From assembly GCF_016908655.1 (NCBI RefSeq), contig NZ_JAFBEI010000014.1, forward strand, positions 1 to 49,720: a stretch of 49,720 bases of DNA. Reading direction: 5' to 3'. The notes under the pieces were generated by a model, which was not told the DNA's origin, ran no database searches, and worked only from the letters and a program-made list of their open reading frames with translations. A program made the position numbers and the translations under genes. Of the stretch, positions 9,547 to 19,877 are shown piece by piece (position 1 is the stretch's first letter; the number at the start of each line of letters is the position of its first letter). The stretch comes from Streptococcus saliviloxodontae. Its GTDB lineage: Bacteria; Bacillota; Bacilli; Lactobacillales; Streptococcaceae.

Positions 9547-11781
9547 TTAAAGTTGAACGGCTCTACCTTTGTCATCAAGTTGGTAAGTGTAACCACCGTA
9601 GTTCAGTGTTCGGTTGGTCCAAAGCTCACCAGAATTAGGATCAAAGTAATATTGATAACCATCAATGGTAAGTAATTTTCCTTTGACTTGAACACCCTCG
9701 CTAATATATGTGTTACCGTTATCAGTTTGGCCAGTACCATAATAGTAGGTTTTGCCATTGAGTACTTGCCATCCTGTCAATACTTTACCATTTTCATCCA
9801 TATAACGCCATTCGTCTCTACTTGAATCTACTTGATACCAACCATTAGTTTTGAGCTGACCTGTAGTCTTGTCAAAATAATAAATATTATGATCAATAGT
9901 AATCAATCCATTGGCACGCGTATAGGATGGTTTAAAGTTTTGGGAAATGCTATTTTCGGGCTCAATAGTATAGTAAGTTTGGCCATCTTCTTCGTACCAT
10001 CCCTGTTGCAACTTACCATCAGCTCCATAATAACCAACCTTATTTCCATAATAAGGACTGTAGCCAAACGACAAAATATTGTAACTAACAAGTTGATTAG
10101 TCACAACTTGATCATTTTCGACAAAATAATAATCATCCTCCACAGCAATAGCATGTGGATAGTTACTAGAAACAGATTGACCACCTGTACCAAAGTAATA
10201 GAGCTTACCGTCTATAGTCTGTAAACCTTGAACACCGTAGCCATCTTTACCAAAATAGTATGATTTGTAATAACGGCTTCCCTTAGCACCGTAAAGATAC
10301 TGGTCTTCATCTACGACAATTTTATTTCTAACCATTTGTCCAGTTTCTTTATCAAAGTAATAGTTCTTATGGTCAATAACAGTCAATCCCTTAGCGTAAT
10401 CACCATTTTCCAACTGATAATAAGTTTGACCGTCTTCCTTGGTAATAAATCCATAGTTTTCCTGAACTTTACCGTCTTGTCCTAGAGTGTACTCCTTACC
10501 ATCAACAGTTACTGTTTGGTTTGTTAACATCTCACCGGTGTTCGGATCAAAGTAATAGTTGGCACCATCAATAAGCAATAGTTGACCTTTAATTTGCCCA
10601 AATCTAGCGCGATGATCATTATAGTAAGTCGTATCATCTAACTTAGCAAAGTAATACGTCTTACCACCAATCGTTTTCCAACCTTCAGCTAAGTGCCCAT
10701 CTTGATCAGCATAGTAATAACCTTGATAGCTGTCAGTAGCTACTTGGATAAAGGCATTTTTAACTGGCCGACCATTTTCATCCAAATAATAATAGCCAGC
10801 TAAGCTACCGTCTAAGCCTTCTTCTTGCTGATGGTAGACAGTATCTTTGTATTGACCGCCGTATTTTTTATCAAAATGGTAAAGCACCCCATCAATGAGC
10901 TGGTCTCCTGTGACTGCCTTACCATCTGCTCCAATGTAGAGCCATCCTGTCTGATGAGCGCTTCTATCTATATTTGTTGGATAGTACTTATCAAGTACAA
11001 AACGATTGCTGACTGTTTTACCATTCTCATCATAATAGGTAATATCAGCTTTTCCTTTGGTAAATTCTCGACTTACCTGATCACGATACTGAGCTGTTTT
11101 AGCTGCTTCTCCTTCTAGAAGAACACCTGTATCATGATCTGTTACAATATATTTTCCATTAGTATCATAACCAAACCCTTTAAGTTGACGACCATTTTCA
11201 TCAAAATAATAATGCAAGCCATCAATAGTACTATATCCTTTAGCTATCACCCCACTAGTATTTTTGTAATACCAATTATTATCTTTTTCATAAAAACCTT
11301 GAGACGGAATTGCTACTTCTTCTTTGTTAGTTGTTTCAGCTTCAACTGGAGTCTGATTTGTCGGAGATGGGTTAGTGACTGGTTCTTTCTCGACTACTCC
11401 TTTAGAAGCATCAGAAATAGTCGCATCACTTGTTTTTGGCTCAGGAGATTCCGATACGTCACTTGTTAAAACATCACTAGTCTCTTGTGAAATAACATCA
11501 TTAGACGTTGTTTCAGAGGTACTGATATCTGAGCTACTATCCATAGGCTCTGTCACTATATTTTCTGCGCTACTAGGAGTCTCCGTAGTTGGCTGAATCG
11601 TTTCAGAAGTGCTATTAGCTTGATTAGAAACTATTTCCGTACTTGTTGGCGTTTGAGAAACGTCATCAGCAGTTACAGTTGTCGTCACCGAACCAACTGC
11701 TGAAAGTACGATAGCTGTTCCCATAATCGTTACCCAATGCTTTTTAACCTTGTGTAGTTTAAAATGAGTAGAAAGTTTCAT
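9547..11781 (-). CDS. Secreted protein with glucan-binding (cell-wall-binding) repeats
   Basis: The product has 744 residues. The N-terminus HFKLHKVKKHWVTI followed by a hydrophobic core resembles the KxYKxGKxW signal peptide of streptococcal glucan-related surface proteins. Residues ~40-165 are a Ser/Thr/Glu-rich linker. The rest is a tandem array of about 20-residue aromatic repeats (for example IDGLHYYFDENGRQLKG and IDGKLYYFGTGGQ), as in glucosyltransferase glucan-binding domains and Gbp proteins. There is no glycoside hydrolase or transferase domain and no LPXTG anchor, so it is probably a non-catalytic glucan-binding adhesin or matrix protein held by its repeats. The related choline-binding repeat family cannot be wholly excluded. 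TAGGAGG precedes the start. Confidence 0.85.
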   Translation of the reverse strand: MKLSTHFKLHKVKKHWVTIMGTAIVLSAVGSVTTTVTADDVSQTPTSTEIVSNQANSTSETIQPTTETPSSAENIVTEPMDSSSDISTSETTSNDVISQETSDVLTSDVSESPEPKTSDATISDASKGVVEKEPVTNPSPTNQTPVEAETTNKEEVAIPSQGFYEKDNNWYYKNTSGVIAKGYSTIDGLHYYFDENGRQLKGFGYDTNGKYIVTDHDTGVLLEGEAAKTAQYRDQVSREFTKGKADITYYDENGKTVSNRFVLDKYYPTNIDRSAHQTGWLYIGADGKAVTGDQLIDGVLYHFDKKYGGQYKDTVYHQQEEGLDGSLAGYYYLDENGRPVKNAFIQVATDSYQGYYYADQDGHLAEGWKTIGGKTYYFAKLDDTTYYNDHRARFGQIKGQLLLIDGANYYFDPNTGEMLTNQTVTVDGKEYTLGQDGKVQENYGFITKEDGQTYYQLENGDYAKGLTVIDHKNYYFDKETGQMVRNKIVVDEDQYLYGAKGSRYYKSYYFGKDGYGVQGLQTIDGKLYYFGTGGQSVSSNYPHAIAVEDDYYFVENDQVVTNQLVSYNILSFGYSPYYGNKVGYYGADGKLQQGWYEEDGQTYYTIEPENSISQNFKPSYTRANGLITIDHNIYYFDKTTGQLKTNGWYQVDSSRDEWRYMDENGKVLTGWQVLNGKTYYYGTGQTDNGNTYISEGVQVKGKLLTIDGYQYYFDPNSGELWTNRTLNYGGYTYQLDDKGRAVQL

Positions 11782-11925
11782 TTTTCAGTCCTCCTAATAT
11801 TATTTTTATAAATTTTACACCTAAATTGTAAAACCTTTTTAATAAATTAGCAAGTAATTTCTAAAAAACAACGCTTATTGAAAGAAAATAAACGATAATG
11901 AGTGTATTTGGTGATGACTTTTATA

Positions 11926-13599
11926 TTACTTAAACTGAGAGTCAACAACAGAACTAAACCAACGTCCATTCAAAACTTGAGTATTCATTTGATATTTTAA
12001 GGAATCTGATAAAGTCGTGTCAGCATTCATTTGAGTAAGAACCTCTTCAGCGGTTACATTATCCTGACTAGACATAATTTTCTTCTTATTCTGATTAGCT
12101 GTTATAGTCAGTACTTGATTATTATCTGACCATGAAGACCACCTTGTTAAATTTGCTTTATTAGGATCACCAGTATCTAAGAATTGCTTCAAATAAAGTT
12201 TAAAATCCTTAGACATAGCTTGCGCACCTTTATTATCAAAACTATTACCAATAATACTGGCATAATTGGATGGACTCTGTAACATAGGTTCAAAAATACC
12301 ATGAAAAGCTCCAAAAGTTCTGGCTAAATCCGGAGTCACTTGACTATCGTCACCGTAAGAAATTTCTCCTATATAAATAGGTGATTTATAGTTACCTGAT
12401 AGTTTTTTAGCACTCTCCACTCCATTTGATAATCGGTATAATTGCCCTCCATAGTTTTTGACGTAATCAAAAGCAGCCATTTTTTCTGAATCATGAAAAA
12501 TCCTCCCACTAGTAAAATCTCGTGCAAAATAATTATCGTAGGCAGCAAAAAGAGAAAATTCATTAGTCCCAGTAAATAGAAGAAGGGGAACATCATTAAA
12601 GCTACTTGTAGAAAAACCTTCCTTAGGAATAACCGTTCCGTCCTTATACAAATGTGGAAAAACGCTCATTCGAATAGCGGCATTATCCATCAACTGCGCT
12701 AATCGCTCTGCTGATAAGCCGGCTAAGTAATCTGCTACATCAGAACCACTCGTTAAGAGCCATTTTTGTGCTTCCTCCTCGCTAGACTTGACGCCATCAT
12801 TAACAACTAATGGTGCAATTGCTTTAGCAAAAATAGTCTGGCTATCTGACATATCAGCTAATGTCATACCTCCACTAAAAGAGATCGCCTTATTATACTT
12901 TCCTTTAAACATAGGTGAAATCAGAGTTGCCATAACATCGCGACCTCCTGCTGAAAACCCTGCTAAGGTTACATTATCCTTATTCCCACCAAATGTCTCA
13001 ATATTACCTTGTACCCAGTCCAAGGCTGCTAAGATATCAAGTAAAGCATAATTTCCTGAATTTTTTTCTGCTGTTCCTGTCTTCAATGCTTGAAGAGGGT
13101 TGAACCCGAAAACACCCAGACGATAATTGACAGATACATACACCGCATTGATATCATTAACAAAATCATTTCCCTGTATTTCCTGAGCTGTACCTGTCTG
13201 ATTATTACCTCCATGGATATAAACAATGACAGGTAAATTCTTGTCAGAACTATTAGGTCGGCTAATATCTAAATTAAGAGCGTTCTCAATTCCTGAAACC
13301 TTGCCACTTGAAAACTGGATATCACTTTCACCTGCCTTTGTAGCATCTAGAGTTTCGCTCCACTTATCTACTCTAGTTGGAGCCTCCCATCTCTCTGCTT
13401 TAGCATAAGGAAGACCTAACCATTCCAAAACATTATGATCTTCATCCTCATGCCCCTTAATCTTCCCCCCGGTTACAGTCTGTACCAAAGACCTATTAAA
13501 ATTATTCTTGTCCTGCTTCATATTCTGACTAGTACAAGCCACCAAGCTAAGACAAGTCAGTCCTATCACACCTAATACTACTAATCTTTTCATCTTCAT
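11926..13599 (-). CDS. Lipoprotein carboxylesterase (type B family)
   Basis: The 557-residue product has a lipoprotein signal peptide ending LSLVAC, so it should be tethered outside the membrane. The alpha/beta-hydrolase domain shows type B carboxylesterase features: an oxyanion-type VYIHGGNNQTG, nucleophile elbow GFSAGG (the family usually has GESAGG), acidic-residue region FTGTNEF, and a histidine in GAFHGIFEPM. It should hydrolyse carboxylic esters; the substrate is unknown. I chose the ATG at 13599 because GGAG lies 7 bases upstream; a further in-frame start at 13626 overlaps the upstream gene and lacks support. The gene begins 4 bases after the upstream esterase, so the two are one operon. 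Confidence 0.85.
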   Translation of the reverse strand: MKMKRLVVLGVIGLTCLSLVACTSQNMKQDKNNFNRSLVQTVTGGKIKGHEDEDHNVLEWLGLPYAKAERWEAPTRVDKWSETLDATKAGESDIQFSSGKVSGIENALNLDISRPNSSDKNLPVIVYIHGGNNQTGTAQEIQGNDFVNDINAVYVSVNYRLGVFGFNPLQALKTGTAEKNSGNYALLDILAALDWVQGNIETFGGNKDNVTLAGFSAGGRDVMATLISPMFKGKYNKAISFSGGMTLADMSDSQTIFAKAIAPLVVNDGVKSSEEEAQKWLLTSGSDVADYLAGLSAERLAQLMDNAAIRMSVFPHLYKDGTVIPKEGFSTSSFNDVPLLLFTGTNEFSLFAAYDNYFARDFTSGRIFHDSEKMAAFDYVKNYGGQLYRLSNGVESAKKLSGNYKSPIYIGEISYGDDSQVTPDLARTFGAFHGIFEPMLQSPSNYASIIGNSFDNKGAQAMSKDFKLYLKQFLDTGDPNKANLTRWSSWSDNNQVLTITANQNKKKIMSSQDNVTAEEVLTQMNADTTLSDSLKYQMNTQVLNGRWFSSVVDSQFK

Positions 13600-13603
13600 C
13601 TTG

Positions 13604-15121
13604 CTACTCCTTTTTTTCTTGGGCATTCATCCAATCAAAAATATTATGATAATTAGTATCTCCGACAACTACTTGTGAACGACCTCCTTGATTTTTATTA
13701 TCTGGGCTAAATCCTGCTAGACCACTACTGGTTTTCACTGTATCTGTATTTTGAACTCCTGAAACGCGATCATTAAAAAAGTAAAGCCACGACCAGTGTC
13801 CCATATATGATACACCTTTCATATCACTCCCTTCTACTGACTCATAGTAAGACATCCATTTATTGCTAGCTCCACTATCAACCAATGCCTTATAAACTGG
13901 TAGAGCGTACTTACTTGGATCAACGACACTGTCATTAGAAGCATGAATAAACCAGATTGGAGTATCCTTAAGTGCTGCAATCTGCTCTTGGTCAAAATTA
14001 ACCTGATCAGTGGGAACAAAGGCTGCTCCCGACAAGCTGGTGTCACTTGGAACAGTCACGTAAGTACCATCAGCATTACGTTCGTACTGATAGTAAGAGT
14101 AGGCTGCAGCTTGAGGAACCAATGCAGCAAAATAACCTGGATTTTGGATAGCCAGATTCAACGTCATGTAACCTCCATTAGACCCCCCTGTCAGATAGAT
14201 ACGATTACTATCAACGTCAGGATGCTTAGCAACATAATCTTTGATAGTATCCATCAAAATTTCAGTGTAACGTGACTTACCCGCACCAGCTCCATTAGTT
14301 CCATCACCTTCATCCATCCAATAGGTGGGAGCTTGCACAGCCAACACATAAGCGCCACTTTGTTTTCCAGATTTAAAGTGAGATTGGATAGACTGACTTG
14401 TCAGAGCTGTTACTTCATTGCCCAGTAAGGTAATATCTGTATCAGTACCACCTTCTCCTTGGCCATGGAGCCAAATGATTAATGGATTTTTAGCACCTGA
14501 TACCAGCTTTTTAGGTTCGTAAGCAGCATAATTTAGCCTTAACTCCTCATCATCCTGAGTTAAGGGATTAGTGTAGGTCCCTGAATAACTAGAACTGTCA
14601 TTAAATACCTCTAGCTGCTTAGAGCGACGGTTCGAGATTGCATCCCTAGTACTACTAAGTGCTACTGTTTTCTTATTTGATGTCACCTGTAGGTTATAAA
14701 CGGAGACAGGATAGCTTGTAACCCAGTTATTCTGATAGGTTTCCATGTTATAGGAAAATGGCGTTGCTTCAGCAGCATTTGTATCAGTATTGAAAGTCAC
14801 AGGCATCTGAATCGTAATATACCTACTAGACTTATCAATCTTATCTCCATCCTTATCAGATAGATAAACCTTTTGAACTTGACGATTAACACCTGCGGTC
14901 TCTACTTTCAGACCTTCCTTCGAAACAGATGATACTGCATGATCCAGGGTAAGAACGATTTTAGGAACTGCTGGACCAAACTCATAACCTTGAATGACAA
15001 TAGCAGTATCAGAAATAGAAACAGATTCTTGCGCAGCAACAGGATAGCTCGTCGCAGTTAATAAACCCACTCCCCCTAGAAAAGTAATAACCAATGATTG
15101 AGACAAAGACCTTTTCATCAT
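13604..15121 (-). CDS. Secreted alpha/beta-hydrolase esterase (feruloyl-esterase/PHB-depolymerase type)
   Basis: The roughly 505-residue product starts MMKRSLSQSLVITFLGGVGLL with a Sec signal peptide (cleavage near VAAQE). An N-terminal beta-rich, Ig-like domain spans about residues 30-170, followed by an alpha/beta-hydrolase with IIWLHGQGEGGTD, nucleophile elbow GGSNGG, an acidic IHASNDSVVDP and a terminal YMGHWSW histidine. This layout occurs in secreted esterases and prolyl-oligopeptidase-like enzymes acting on acylated carbohydrates or polyesters; the true substrate is not evident. GAGG lies 5 bases before the chosen ATG. It sits between the PTS gene and the lipoprotein esterase on the same strand, which hints at a joint role with the imported sugar. 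Confidence 0.8.
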   Translation of the reverse strand: MMKRSLSQSLVITFLGGVGLLTATSYPVAAQESVSISDTAIVIQGYEFGPAVPKIVLTLDHAVSSVSKEGLKVETAGVNRQVQKVYLSDKDGDKIDKSSRYITIQMPVTFNTDTNAAEATPFSYNMETYQNNWVTSYPVSVYNLQVTSNKKTVALSSTRDAISNRRSKQLEVFNDSSSYSGTYTNPLTQDDEELRLNYAAYEPKKLVSGAKNPLIIWLHGQGEGGTDTDITLLGNEVTALTSQSIQSHFKSGKQSGAYVLAVQAPTYWMDEGDGTNGAGAGKSRYTEILMDTIKDYVAKHPDVDSNRIYLTGGSNGGYMTLNLAIQNPGYFAALVPQAAAYSYYQYERNADGTYVTVPSDTSLSGAAFVPTDQVNFDQEQIAALKDTPIWFIHASNDSVVDPSKYALPVYKALVDSGASNKWMSYYESVEGSDMKGVSYMGHWSWLYFFNDRVSGVQNTDTVKTSSGLAGFSPDNKNQGGRSQVVVGDTNYHNIFDWMNAQEKKE

Positions 15122-15168
15122 TAAAACCTCACATTTTCTCAATTATTAAAAGACTCACATAAAGACAG

Positions 15169-15207
15169 AAAAGATAATACACTTCACCATCGAGTATATT
15201 ATCTTTT
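15169..15207 (-). terminator. Terminator or attenuator between the PTS gene and the esterases
   Basis: AAAAGATAATA (15169-15179) pairs perfectly with TATTATCTTTT (15197-15207). On the minus strand the 3' arm ends in TTTT, directly after the PTS stop and before the esterase start. It may reduce but need not block readthrough into the esterase pair. Confidence 0.65.
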
Positions 15208-15212
15208 GCTAT

Positions 15213-16767
<1,555 letters not shown>

Positions 16768-16778
16768 TTATAAGACAT

Positions 16779-16817
16779 ATCCTAAGTTAAAAACCATTAT
16801 TTTGCAAGCGTTTTCTT
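16779..16817 (-). promoter_or_regulatory. PTS promoter with a cre site over the -35 box
   Basis: Minus-strand -35 TTGCAA (16807-16802) and -10 TAGGAT (16784-16779) are spaced by 17 bases, so transcription would begin about 5 bases before the RAT. Plus-strand TTGCAAGCGTTTTCTT (16802-16817) matches the CcpA cre consensus WTGNNARCGNWWWCAW at 15 of 16 positions and covers the -35. The layout predicts CcpA repression together with antitermination control. Confidence 0.8.
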
Positions 16818-17075
16818 GGAACTTCCTAAGATAGTATCATTTTTTAAAAGAATAGTATTAAAAATGAGAGATGAGAATCGGTAACCTGACAATATCGCTT
16901 GTATCAGTAATACCCTATCTTTCCCTGATGACCTGAAGCAGTCTATTCAAAGGTAGGCTTCGAAAAGTTGATAAAAAGTCTCAGCGCTTGCAAGTCAGAG
17001 GTACCCGCTGACCTAACCGTCCACTGCATCACACTATCACAAAAGAGGTTAGACCTTGGTCTTAACCTCTTCTTG
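16818..17075. other. Intergenic stretch with the YitT operon terminator
   Basis: AAGAGGTTA and TTAACCTCTT (about 17042-17071) form a terminator hairpin followed by TTTT on the minus strand, just after the last YitT gene. The remainder (16830-17040) has no gene I can support. It includes short GC-richer segments that may be a degraded coding remnant, but no recognisable protein remains. Confidence 0.6.
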
Positions 17076-17936
17076 CTATTTATCATAGTTCTTTCGTCTA
17101 ATATTAAAGTCCGAGCTGACAACCTCATCAACATCAATAACTGATATAAAGGCATCTGGATCAATATCAGACAGAATCGCCTTAACATCTCGTACTTCAC
17201 CGGGATTAAGCACTACGTAAAGTACCTTGCGGTCACGACCCGAGTAAGCCCCTTGACCTTTAAAATAGGTCACACCTCGATTGATTTCTTTAAGAATGGC
17301 TTGCGCTGCTTCTTCTGACTTCTCTGTCACAATCAGCATGCCGCGAATAGTATAACCACCATTTTGAACAATAGTTAGGACCTGACTAAAGACAAAACTG
17401 ACAACAAGTGTGTAGAGCATGTGCTTTAGATCAATGTAGCTCAAAGATGCCACCAAAACAATAACATCAATGAAAAGGAGCGTTTGTCCCAGCTTAAATC
17501 CAAATTTTTCTTCTATGACACGACCAATGATGTCGGTACCGCCAGTAGTTGCTCCATAGCGAAAGACCAAGCCACTTCCAGCTCCAGAAAAAAGACCAGC
17601 TACAACAGCTACTAGCATCATATCATCTTCCAAACCCAAATTAAGTGGCACTAACTGCCAAAACCAAAGGAAGACTGACATCAACACGGTACCATAGATT
17701 GTCAAGACTAGTGATTTCTTACCTAACACTCTGGCTCCTAATATGAACAAAGGAATATTTAAAAGTAATGATGATACTGCTGGATTAATGCCAAACAAAG
17801 CATGAATGATCAACGTAAGCCCTGAAATACCACCCTCTGCCAAATGATTTGCCATATTAAAATGTACAAAACCAAAAGTATAGATAGCAATCCCTACAGC
17901 AATTAAAGTCAAATTCTTTATTTGCCTTTTAATCAT
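17076..17936 (-). CDS. YitT-family membrane protein (third of three tandem copies)
   Basis: The 286-residue product has about five hydrophobic segments in the first 190 residues with GGISGLTLIIHALFGINPA and FRYGATTGGTDIIGRVIEEK, characteristic of the YitT (DUF161) family. A soluble DUF2179 domain follows with RGVTYFKGQGAYSGRDRKVLYVVLNPGEVRDVK. The function is not established; members are thought to be transport- or signalling-related membrane proteins. GGAGGAG precedes the ATG. It begins 9 bases after the stop of the next paralogue, so the copies are co-transcribed. Confidence 0.88.
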   Translation of the reverse strand: MIKRQIKNLTLIAVGIAIYTFGFVHFNMANHLAEGGISGLTLIIHALFGINPAVSSLLLNIPLFILGARVLGKKSLVLTIYGTVLMSVFLWFWQLVPLNLGLEDDMMLVAVVAGLFSGAGSGLVFRYGATTGGTDIIGRVIEEKFGFKLGQTLLFIDVIVLVASLSYIDLKHMLYTLVVSFVFSQVLTIVQNGGYTIRGMLIVTEKSEEAAQAILKEINRGVTYFKGQGAYSGRDRKVLYVVLNPGEVRDVKAILSDIDPDAFISVIDVDEVVSSDFNIRRKNYDK

Positions 17937-17945
17937 AACTCCTCC

Positions 17946-18827
17946 CTACAATTTCAATTGTTTATGATATTTACTTCGAGAAACGATAAATTCTGGACTA
18001 ACAACCTCATCAACATTAAAAATGGATAGAAAGGCTTTACTATCAATATCAGCAACGATTCGCTTGACTTCCCTTGCATCTGTTGGACTCAAGACGACAT
18101 ACATGACTTTCTTATCATGACCAGAGTAAGCTCCTTCACCCTTGAGATAAGTTACCCCACGTCCTAGATCCTCCATGATACGCTTAGAAATAGCTTCCGA
18201 TTGGTCTGAAATAATAAACATGCCACGAACAGCATAACCACCATTTTGAATGAGGTTAACCACCTGGCTATACATAAAACTAGCAATCAAAGCATACATC
18301 ATCTGAGGAATAGAAATATAAGTCAGAGACAAAATCATGACAAAAATATCAAAACCTAGAAGAGCTTGGTTAAGCTGAATACCTAATTTATCTTCGATAA
18401 CACGCGCAACAATATCTGATCCACCGATAGTTCCACCTGACCGAAAGACCAAACCGCCTCCCATCCCTGCTATTATCCCTGCGAGCAAAGAGACAACCAA
18501 GTTATCCTGCTGCAAGTCCACGTAGAAAGGGATTCTTTGAAAAAGCCAGATAAAGAAATACATGGCAGCAATCCCCTCAATTGTATAGACCATGGCACGC
18601 TTACCGAACAGATAAGCACCCAAGGCAACCAAGGGAAGATTGACCAAATAACCTGTATAGGTCGGATCAATACCAAATAAGGCATGAAAAACCAAGGTCA
18701 AACCTGCAATGCCATTGGCAGCGATATTATTTGCCATGTTGAAATAGACAAAGCCAAAGGCATAAATGGCGGCCCCAAAAGCAATCATAACAACATTTCG
18801 TAGTCTGAGTGTATAATCAACCTGCAT
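17946..18827 (-). CDS. YitT-family membrane protein (second of three tandem copies)
   Basis: The product has 293 residues. It is closely similar to the following gene: NIAANGIAGLTLVFHALFGIDPTYTGYL and FRSGGTIGGSDIVARVIEDKLG lie in the membrane part, and RGVTYLKGEGAYSGHDKKVMYVVLSPTDAREVKRIV in the DUF2179 tail. The two genes look like a recent tandem duplication and could work as a hetero-oligomer. TAGGAG precedes the ATG. About 30 bases separate it from the first copy. Confidence 0.88.
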   Translation of the reverse strand: MQVDYTLRLRNVVMIAFGAAIYAFGFVYFNMANNIAANGIAGLTLVFHALFGIDPTYTGYLVNLPLVALGAYLFGKRAMVYTIEGIAAMYFFIWLFQRIPFYVDLQQDNLVVSLLAGIIAGMGGGLVFRSGGTIGGSDIVARVIEDKLGIQLNQALLGFDIFVMILSLTYISIPQMMYALIASFMYSQVVNLIQNGGYAVRGMFIISDQSEAISKRIMEDLGRGVTYLKGEGAYSGHDKKVMYVVLSPTDAREVKRIVADIDSKAFLSIFNVDEVVSPEFIVSRSKYHKQLKL

Positions 18828-18858
18828 GACGTCTCCTAAAACTTCTCTTCATCACTAA

Positions 18859-19800
18859 CTAATCCATATCAACGAATCGTCCCATAACATGAACATTCTC
18901 TGCAATAGAAACAAATGCCTTAGGATCAGCTTTCCCCATATAGTGTTTAAAATCATTGTATTCTTCACGAGTGATAATTGCTAGTAAAACAGACTTTTTC
19001 TCATGATTATAGGTGCCTTCTGCATCATTAATACAGGTCACTCCCCGATGAAGTTTCTTATGAATCATTCGGATGACTCGATCGGGGTCACTAGTCACAA
19101 TCATGGCTTGCATTTTCTTTTGCTTAGTATAAATAGCGTCTGTCACACGACTAGATACAAAGATTGTAATCATTGAGTAAAGAGCGTATTGCCAACCAAA
19201 TAAAATACCTGCAAAGGTCATGATAGCCGCATTTACCATCAAAGAGATACGACCAACATCACGACCAGTGTGCTTACGAATAGTCAGACTGACAATGTCC
19301 GTACCCCCACTAGAAATACGAGAGCGTAGACCATAGCCAATACCAGTTCCCATAACCAAGCCACCAAAGATAGCATTAATCAAAGGATCTTGAGTCAGTG
19401 TCACTTTAGGCACTAGCTGGATAAAGACCGAACTAAGTGTCACTGTGATAAAGGTGAAAACGGTAAATTTATGACCAATCTTATACCAAGCCAATATCAA
19501 AAGAGGAAGATTGATTGCATAAAAAGTCACTGAAACCGGAATATCTACCCCTATCGTACGCTCACTGATAGCGGAGAGAACCTGCGCTAGACCAGTCACA
19601 CCGCTAGAGTAAACATGACCTGGTTGGAAGAAGAAATTAACTGCAATCGCCGAGAGGAGACCATAAAGCAGAGAAGCGGAAATCTTCTCTGCGTACTTTT
19701 CTCTTGAAATACTTCTGAGGGTTTTCAAAAGTCCAACTTTCTTTGCCTCTCGACTAATAAAATACCTAAGCTTTTTCTTAAATCTTGTTTTTCGCTTCAT
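18859..19800 (-). CDS. YitT-family membrane protein (first of three tandem copies)
   Basis: The 313-residue product has a longer basic N-terminus (KRKTRFKKKLRYFISREAKK) than its two neighbours, then the same architecture: VYSSGVTGLAQVLSAI, LRSRISSGGTDIVSLTIRKHTG and RGVTCINDAEGTYNHEKKSVLLAIITREEYNDFK. It is clearly the most divergent of the three. I chose the ATG at 19800, which has AAGGAAA upstream; an in-frame start at 19830 lacks a ribosome site. It lies downstream of aspS on the same strand, with a gap of about 80 bases. Confidence 0.87.
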   Translation of the reverse strand: MKRKTRFKKKLRYFISREAKKVGLLKTLRSISREKYAEKISASLLYGLLSAIAVNFFFQPGHVYSSGVTGLAQVLSAISERTIGVDIPVSVTFYAINLPLLILAWYKIGHKFTVFTFITVTLSSVFIQLVPKVTLTQDPLINAIFGGLVMGTGIGYGLRSRISSGGTDIVSLTIRKHTGRDVGRISLMVNAAIMTFAGILFGWQYALYSMITIFVSSRVTDAIYTKQKKMQAMIVTSDPDRVIRMIHKKLHRGVTCINDAEGTYNHEKKSVLLAIITREEYNDFKHYMGKADPKAFVSIAENVHVMGRFVDMD

Positions 19801-19877
19801 TGCTCTGTTTCCTTTATTTGCTACAAGCAAATCAGTAGAATCGTGTCATTCTATTAGCCTAAAGAGATAGACTCAGC

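Noticed and set aside
16943..17200. Minus-strand 85-residue open frame overlapping the last YitT gene end
   Set aside because: It is a different reading frame of the YitT gene and its terminator with no independent support.
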